DNA of 33,817 nt from Phycisphaerales bacterium (GTDB lineage Bacteria > Planctomycetota > Phycisphaerae > Phycisphaerales > SM1A02). Made by a program: the position numbers and the translations under genes. The notes below the pieces were generated by a model, which was given only the letters and a program-made list of their open reading frames with translations, was not told the DNA's origin and searched no databases. Positions 29,282 through 33,817 of the stretch are shown piece by piece (the stretch's first letter is position 1; every line of letters starts with the position of its first letter). Where the stretch lies: the NCBI GenBank assembly GCA_020427695.1, contig JAGQOG010000521.1:1-33817 (forward strand), written 5' to 3'.

Positions 29282-31966
29282 TCAGCCGCCGAACGGATCG
29301 AACGTCGGATCCGGGGAAAGCAGGATCGTGATGTAGTCGTGGCGGGTGTTGTACTGCGGCACGGCACCGAGCCCGCAGGTCCACACCCGGACATAGATCA
29401 CGCCGTCCGTGCTGACGTGGGACTCGGGCTTGTTCACCAGATTCTGGAGATCGATCCCGGCTGGTCCGGTGAAGTCGATCGTGGGAAGCAGCGTCCACCG
29501 GTTCGAGTCCCAGTTGTAGACGTACTGCGCCACGAGGACGAAGTCCTGGGTGGTGTTGGAGATCGATTCCACCCCCAGCACCGAGACCTGGGCCGGTTCC
29601 AGCGTGGTGAACATCGTCACCTCGATGTCGGTGGTGTATCCGCCAACGAGGTAGGTGATCGGCGGGCCGTAGCCCTGACCCGTTCCGCCCGAGCCGAGTT
29701 GCCGCGCCTTGATGACGAGGAACTGGTTGTCCGGGGCCTTGATGCTGTTGAGGTTGCCGGACAACTGCGTGCCGGTGACGACCTTGTAGTCCACGGCCGG
29801 CGATGCGGAGAAGAAGTTGCCGGCGATCACGCCGATGCCGCCCTCGAACGCCTGCGGGAACCCGCCGATCAGGCGGGCGGGAGCGTCGGGGTTGAAGTCG
29901 CCGCCGCACTGGAAGGGCTCCTCGGAGCCCGGCAGGGCGCCCGCTGGAACCTCGCACTGCGGGAAGACGTTTCCGGAGATCACGTTGCGCAGCGACTCGG
30001 GTGTCAGCGAAGTGCCGTAGAACTGCTTGGCGAGTCCCTGGAGGCACGCCGCCAATCCGGAGATGATCGGGGCGGCCGACGACGTGCCGTTGAAGGTGCC
30101 GGTGTACGTTCGGGCGTGGTCGATCTCGGGCGGGTTGCTGCCCGGGATCGGCGGCGCGAACAGGTCGCCGCCACCGCACGTCGTGACGTCAATGCCCCAC
30201 GCCGACACGTGCACCAGGCTCGTCGGATCGCACGCCTGGCAGTGGTTCGAGAACCCGAGGCGGCAGTAGCGGCCCAGGCCGAGGGGCGGGGTTGCCGGTG
30301 CGCCCGGCCAGCAGGCGCCGACGATGATGGCCCCGCTGTCCTGACCGTTCGCCTGGCCGTTGTCGTCGAGGTTGAAGCAATCGTTGCCGGCCGAGATGCA
30401 CGACGTGATGCCGAGGTCGGAGCCGAGCCGGATCAGAATCCACGGTCCCTCCTGGCTGACGAGCGTTCCGCCGCCGCCCGGTCCGATCGAGTAGTTCAGC
30501 ACGTCGCCGGCGTCGAAGGTCTGCATCGCGGTGGCGATCGCGTTCAGGGTTCGTCCGCCTTCCTCCACCGACACGATGGGGAAGAAGTAGCCCTGGGCAT
30601 CGCGGGCGATGCCGGTGACGCCGAAGCCGTTGTCCGCGGCCACGATTTCTCCCAGCGTCGCGGTGCCGTGGTCGGGATTCAGGACACCGCCAGAGATCGT
30701 GATGATCGTCTGGTTCGGCTCCGGGATGACGTCTTCGAGGTCTTCGTGCCAGAGCGTGCCGCCCTCGGAGACCTTCGGTCCCGTGACGTACGCCGTGTGT
30801 TCGACGACGCCGACCTTGATCCCGAGGCCGCGGGCGCCGTTGGCCTCGCCGGCGCCGTACTGGTCGAGCAGGGTCTGACCCAGTTCCTCCAACTCGGCGA
30901 GAGAGAGTCCCTCGCCCGTGAAGCCGTAGGTGTCGAAGAACGCGTCGCCCTCCACAGAGGTCTCGGGCGTCGTGTACTTCTGGAGGCGGTTCTCCACCGT
31001 CGCGGAGGTCATCGAGAAGTCGGGCGACGGACCATCGCCGGGATTCAGGCAGTTCGCCTGGGCCAGGATGACGCAGGGATCGTCCCAGACAAGCTGACAG
31101 CACACCGGGGAGATGTCGCAAACGGCGTTGCAGCAGTCCTCCGTGGCGCAGCCAGGCGAGTTGTGGGCGTCGAAGCAGCCGCCCGCGACGGAGTTCGCCG
31201 CGCACCGGTCGCCGTCCATGCAGTAGAGATTCGCCAGATCGGTGCAGAGCTGGTCCCACTCGCCGAAGTCGTCGGTGCAGAAGGGATCGATCGAGCCCAC
31301 CAGCTCGCAGCAGTTCGCGTCACTGCAGTTCGGCGCTCCGGGGGGATTGTCCGGATCGAAGGTGTAGCAGTCCTGCGCCGCCTCGCCGCACGCGGGCGGC
31401 GTTCCGCCGAGGAGCATCGGTGCTGGCGCGGGTGCCGGCATCGGGGAGGGCGCAGGCAGCCGGTGCGTGATCATCTCCTCTTCGAAGTAGACGAACTCGA
31501 CCGATGGCAACTCGTTCAACTCGCGTGAAGCGTCCAACAGCGCCTCGAGCGGGCCCTGCACGAACATCAGGCCCGCGAGATCGGGTTGCGCCCGCTGGCT
31601 GTGGGCCACGGCCCGCTGCTGGAGTTGGGCGAGGGCCGAGGCTTCCTTGTTGATCGCCTGGCGAATCGTGAGGCCGTGCTCGGCGAGGATCTCGTCCACG
31701 CCGCTCATGTTCTCGCGACTCAGCGAGCTGACGTGCTTGGCGCCGGCTCGCGGTGCACGAGCGCGAACGCTGTCGTTGAACTTCACCACGAGATTGCCCG
31801 TCGCCACCACTCGGCCCGTCGCATCGACGGGGATCCGGAGGCTGGCCGTCGGCCGCTTCCGAAGGGGCGTGCGAGGCGTGATGTCGCCGGCATCGGCGCC
31901 GAATGCGGGGAACGTGGCTGCCGACGCGATCAGCAGTGACGTTCCGATGACCACCCGAATGAGCAT
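29282..31966 (-). CDS. secreted subtilisin-like (S8) serine protease with Cys-rich insert
   Basis: 894 aa. The N-terminus MLIRVVIGTSLLIASAATFPAFGA is a signal peptide; residues 40-165 look like an inhibitor-type prodomain. Residues 193-306 are a Cys-rich block with two related units (214-249 and 264-306). The S8 domain (about 380-660) has His433 in DHGTATLGEIVA, the oxyanion Asn528 in ISAGND and Ser629 in NGTSSAAPIISG. Where the catalytic Asp is expected (VGVVEHTAYV) there is Glu389. The C-terminal 250 residues are beta-rich. The ATG at 31966 has GGAG upstream; the frame extends to 32008 without signal-peptide character. A strong terminator follows. Confidence 0.88.
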   Translation of the reverse strand: MLIRVVIGTSLLIASAATFPAFGADAGDITPRTPLRKRPTASLRIPVDATGRVVATGNLVVKFNDSVRARAPRAGAKHVSSLSRENMSGVDEILAEHGLTIRQAINKEASALAQLQQRAVAHSQRAQPDLAGLMFVQGPLEALLDASRELNELPSVEFVYFEEEMITHRLPAPSPMPAPAPAPMLLGGTPPACGEAAQDCYTFDPDNPPGAPNCSDANCCELVGSIDPFCTDDFGEWDQLCTDLANLYCMDGDRCAANSVAGGCFDAHNSPGCATEDCCNAVCDISPVCCQLVWDDPCVILAQANCLNPGDGPSPDFSMTSATVENRLQKYTTPETSVEGDAFFDTYGFTGEGLSLAELEELGQTLLDQYGAGEANGARGLGIKVGVVEHTAYVTGPKVSEGGTLWHEDLEDVIPEPNQTIITISGGVLNPDHGTATLGEIVAADNGFGVTGIARDAQGYFFPIVSVEEGGRTLNAIATAMQTFDAGDVLNYSIGPGGGGTLVSQEGPWILIRLGSDLGITSCISAGNDCFNLDDNGQANGQDSGAIIVGACWPGAPATPPLGLGRYCRLGFSNHCQACDPTSLVHVSAWGIDVTTCGGGDLFAPPIPGSNPPEIDHARTYTGTFNGTSSAAPIISGLAACLQGLAKQFYGTSLTPESLRNVISGNVFPQCEVPAGALPGSEEPFQCGGDFNPDAPARLIGGFPQAFEGGIGVIAGNFFSASPAVDYKVVTGTQLSGNLNSIKAPDNQFLVIKARQLGSGGTGQGYGPPITYLVGGYTTDIEVTMFTTLEPAQVSVLGVESISNTTQDFVLVAQYVYNWDSNRWTLLPTIDFTGPAGIDLQNLVNKPESHVSTDGVIYVRVWTCGLGAVPQYNTRHDYITILLSPDPTFDPFGG

Positions 31967-32057
31967 GCTCGGAATCTCCGGTTGGAGGCCAAAGGGCGTG
32001 GGCGGCACCGCCGTTGCGACAAGGGTGCGGGCTTGGTGGAGTCCGCATCCGAGTCCT

Positions 32058-32082
32058 GACCGGACCTGTTCAGGGTCCGGTC
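32058..32082. other. hairpin in the leader of the S8 protease gene
   Basis: GACCGGACC / GGTCCGGTC, a perfect 9-bp stem with a 7-nt loop, between the purD stop (32188) and the protease ATG (31966). No T-run. It could weaken read-through from purD or shape the protease leader. Confidence 0.5.
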
Positions 32083-32097
32083 GGCACCGCTGGTTCT

Positions 32098-32103
32098 ATC
32101 GTA
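32098..32103 (-). promoter_or_regulatory. -10-like box for the S8 protease gene
   Basis: TACGAT on the minus strand in a locally AT-rich patch; the leader would be about 125 nt and would contain the hairpin at 32058-32082. The -35 match is weak (TTGTGC with a 16-nt spacer). Confidence 0.4.
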
Positions 32104-32187
32104 TCAGCATCGGTTGGATGCACAACAAGTGCCGCTGTTCCCGGAGGTTCCGTGCCGCGGGCGGAACGGTTGCCGAATTCCCGACGG

Positions 32188-33546
32188 TCAACTCGATTCG
32201 GTCGGAAGTTCGTTCGGGCGCCCCGCGGCCGGCGCGGCCTTCGCCCCGATGTCCCGGCGGAAGTGTGCGCCGGGGAACGCGATGCGGTCGCATCCTCGAT
32301 TGGCCAGGTCTCGAGCGGCCTCGAGGGTGCCCGCCATGGCGGTGACGCCCAGCACCCGTCCGCCGCTGGTCACGATCGATCCGTCGGGTCCGCGGGCGGT
32401 CCCGGCGTGAAACACCACGATCTCCTCGCCCTCGCCGGCCAGTTCGCCCACCTTGTCCAAACCCTCGATCGGTGCACCCTTTTCGACCGCACCCGGGTAG
32501 CCGGCCGAGCACATCACCACGCAGCAGGCGGGACGAGGATCGAACCGCACCTCCGCCTCGTCGAGCGCGCCGGTGCAGGTTGCCCACAGCAGTTCAACCA
32601 GGTCGGACCGGAGGCGGAGCATCAGCGGCTGGCACTCCGGATCGCCGAAACGACAGTTGAACTCGAGGACCTTCGGTCCGGCAGGGGTGAGCATGATCCC
32701 GGCGTACAGGACGCCCCGGTAGACCACGCCGTCGCGGCGAAGCGCGTCGACCGTGGGCACGAGGATCTCCCGCTCCACGATCGTCAGGGTCCGATCGTCG
32801 ATCACGGGCGTCGGGCAGTACGCGCCCATGCCTCCCGTGTTGGGTCCGGTATCGCCCTCGCCGACGCGCTTGTGGTCCTGGCAGGGATCCATGACCCAGA
32901 TCGTCCGACCGTCAACGAACGCCAGCACGCTGACCTCCGGTCCGGACATTCGTTCTTCGATCATGACCGTCCGCCCCGCGTCGCCGAACTCGGCACGAAC
33001 CATCATCCGATCAATGGCCCCGAGCGCTTCCTCGAGATCGTCGCACACCACGACGCCCTTGCCCGCACAGAGTCCGGTGGCCTTGACGACGAACGGCTCG
33101 TCGCGTGCCTCCACGTAGCGCCGGGCGGCGGAGGGATCCGTGAACACCCGTGCCTCGGCGGTCGGAATCGCCGCGTGACGCATCACCTGCTTTGCGAAGG
33201 CCTTGTCCGCCTCGAGGCGAGCGGCCTCGCGGGTCGGTCCGAACACCTGACGGTGCGGGGCCGCCAGGGCATCGACGATGCCGGCCGCCAAGGGACCTTC
33301 CGGACCGACCACGACAAGGTGGATGTCGTTCCGATCGCACCAGCGCTTCATCTGGAACGCGTTCTTGAGATCCATCGGCTCGGGGCACGCACGCCCGAGC
33401 GCGTCGAGTCCGGCGTTCCCGGGGTTCGCCAGCCACAACGCGCCCAGTCGAGGCGACTGCCGCAGTCGCCATGCCAACGCATGCTCGCGGCCTCCGTTGC
33501 CAAGAAGCAGCACGTTGCATGGGGAGGGACAGGACGGGTTGGGCAT
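32188..33546 (-). CDS. purD: phosphoribosylamine-glycine ligase
   Basis: 452 aa, full length. It joins glycine to 5-phosphoribosylamine with ATP, the second step of purine synthesis. The N-domain VLLLGNGGREHALAWRL, the linker VVGPEGPLAAGIVDAL, the ATP-grasp part FVVKATGLCAGKGVVV and MIEERMSGPEVSVLAF, the substrate block GDTGPNTGGMGAYCP and the metal block EFNCRFGDPECQ are all present. The start at 33546 has TAGGCT 8 nt upstream; the frame extends 12 codons further without support. Other pur genes are not in the window. Confidence 0.97.
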   Translation of the reverse strand: MPNPSCPSPCNVLLLGNGGREHALAWRLRQSPRLGALWLANPGNAGLDALGRACPEPMDLKNAFQMKRWCDRNDIHLVVVGPEGPLAAGIVDALAAPHRQVFGPTREAARLEADKAFAKQVMRHAAIPTAEARVFTDPSAARRYVEARDEPFVVKATGLCAGKGVVVCDDLEEALGAIDRMMVRAEFGDAGRTVMIEERMSGPEVSVLAFVDGRTIWVMDPCQDHKRVGEGDTGPNTGGMGAYCPTPVIDDRTLTIVEREILVPTVDALRRDGVVYRGVLYAGIMLTPAGPKVLEFNCRFGDPECQPLMLRLRSDLVELLWATCTGALDEAEVRFDPRPACCVVMCSAGYPGAVEKGAPIEGLDKVGELAGEGEEIVVFHAGTARGPDGSIVTSGGRVLGVTAMAGTLEAARDLANRGCDRIAFPGAHFRRDIGAKAAPAAGRPNELPTESS

Positions 33547-33554
33547 GGAAGCGG

Positions 33555-33560
33555 AGCCTA
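33555..33560 (-). promoter_or_regulatory. -10-like box, near-leaderless arrangement (purD)
   Basis: TAGGCT (preceded by GA) on the minus strand, 8 nt before the purD ATG. A weak -35, TTGCAT, lies 16 nt upstream at 33582-33577. Confidence 0.45.
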
Positions 33561-33605
33561 TCGGGTGAGGCGAGGGATGCAAGACACCTGGCCGATGGCC
33601 GGTGG

Positions 33606-33630
33606 GGTGGACCGAGTGGACCGAATGGAC
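33606..33630. repeat. short 9-bp-period repeat
   Basis: GTGGACCGA, GTGGACCGA, ATGGAC between purD and the upstream gene. Confidence 0.8.
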
Positions 33631-33633
33631 ATC

Positions 33634-33651
33634 GCGCGGGTGTCCCCGCGC
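33634..33651 (-). terminator. hairpin downstream of the partial dehydrogenase gene
   Basis: GCGCGGG / CCCGCGC, a 7-bp stem with a 4-nt loop, 47 nt past the stop at 33698. No T-run. Confidence 0.4.
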
Positions 33652-33697
33652 ACGTGGATTGCCGTGACACCCACGGTACGAGCGCCCGATCCCTTCG

Positions 33698-33817
33698 TCA
33701 GACGGTCAACGGCTCGAACTGGAGCTCATGGGCGTCCGCCACGGCCTGGTTCGTCAGGACTCCGCGGTTCATGTTCACCGCGTTGGCGAAGTGCCGGTTC
33801 GTACGGGCGAGCTTGTC
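33698..33817 (-). CDS. probable alanine dehydrogenase, C-terminal fragment
   Basis: The last 39 residues of a minus-strand gene entering from the right edge. The tail GVLTNQAVADAHELQFEPL, preceded by NRHFANAVNMN, resembles the C-terminus of alanine dehydrogenases (…KGLNTYKGKVTYKAVAEAH), NAD-dependent enzymes that interconvert alanine with pyruvate and ammonia. The catalytic part is outside the window, so the call rests on a short C-terminal match. Confidence 0.55.
   Translation of the reverse strand, partial: DKLARTNRHFANAVNMNRGVLTNQAVADAHELQFEPLTV

Noticed and set aside
1-33817. Mobile elements, prophage, toxin-antitoxin or defence genes
   Set aside because: No transposase, integrase, capsid, nuclease-toxin or known defence domain was recognised; gene content is housekeeping and envelope.

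Overview
The window is ordinary chromosomal DNA from a very GC-rich bacterium, most likely an uncultured planctomycete of the Phycisphaerae type. The pointers are protein families and motifs rather than a phylogeny: a paired-CxxC zinc ribbon followed by membrane helices, a secreted squalene-cyclase-repeat protein, a secreted S8 protease carrying the Cys-rich repeat (CC..C....CC...WD..C) common in planctomycete exoproteins, a TAT-exported sugar-isomerase-like protein, an STN-type domain protein, and an FHA-GspE fusion. Nothing looks like a phage, plasmid, transposon, CRISPR array or defence island. Gene density is high and composition looks uniform by eye.

Layout. 1-10552 is a long minus-strand block: the 5' end of an M20 amidohydrolase, a GGQ release-factor-like protein, tsaD, a coiled-coil zinc-ribbon protein, cdsA, a rhodanese, a lipoprotein, recX, a TPR protein coupled to a beta-propeller-like lipoprotein, then nth / DUF4149-like / moaE joined by two ATGA overlaps, and a TAT-exported TIM-barrel protein. 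At 10.6 kb a second TIM-barrel gene diverges and converges on moaB. 12.2-15.5 kb holds a DUF1579 protein, a repeat-rich convergent spacer, the squalene-cyclase-like protein and an RRM RNA-binding protein. 15.6-20.3 kb is plus strand: an unrecognised protein coupled to a membrane-anchored tyrosine phosphatase, the FHA-GspE ATPase, a zinc-ribbon membrane protein, a possible acetyltransferase and a small basic protein with the best promoter in the window. 20.5-33.8 kb is all minus strand: STN-domain protein, HD-GYP protein, an unrecognised protein, DUF418, HAD phosphatase, sucC, a zinc-ribbon/PH membrane protein, tRNA-Ser(GCT), a small hypothetical protein, a GbsR/MarR regulator with an AT-rich palindromic operator, a large S8 protease, purD and the 3' end of a probable alanine dehydrogenase.

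The genes are mainly housekeeping: t6A tRNA modification, phospholipid synthesis, recombination control, base-excision repair, molybdopterin, TCA cycle and purine synthesis, plus envelope and secreted proteins. I do not see a convincing new multi-gene system. The most interesting signals are non-coding: (i) several first genes of transcription units have a TANNNT box 6 or 8 nt before ATG, which suggests leaderless transcripts; (ii) 8-bp-period repeats at four places, one array lying where the moaB -35 region should be; (iii) a 20-nt palindrome upstream of the GbsR-type gene. Protein oddities are a S8 protease with Glu where the catalytic Asp is expected, an endonuclease III with non-standard cysteine spacing, and a CdsA with two signature substitutions.
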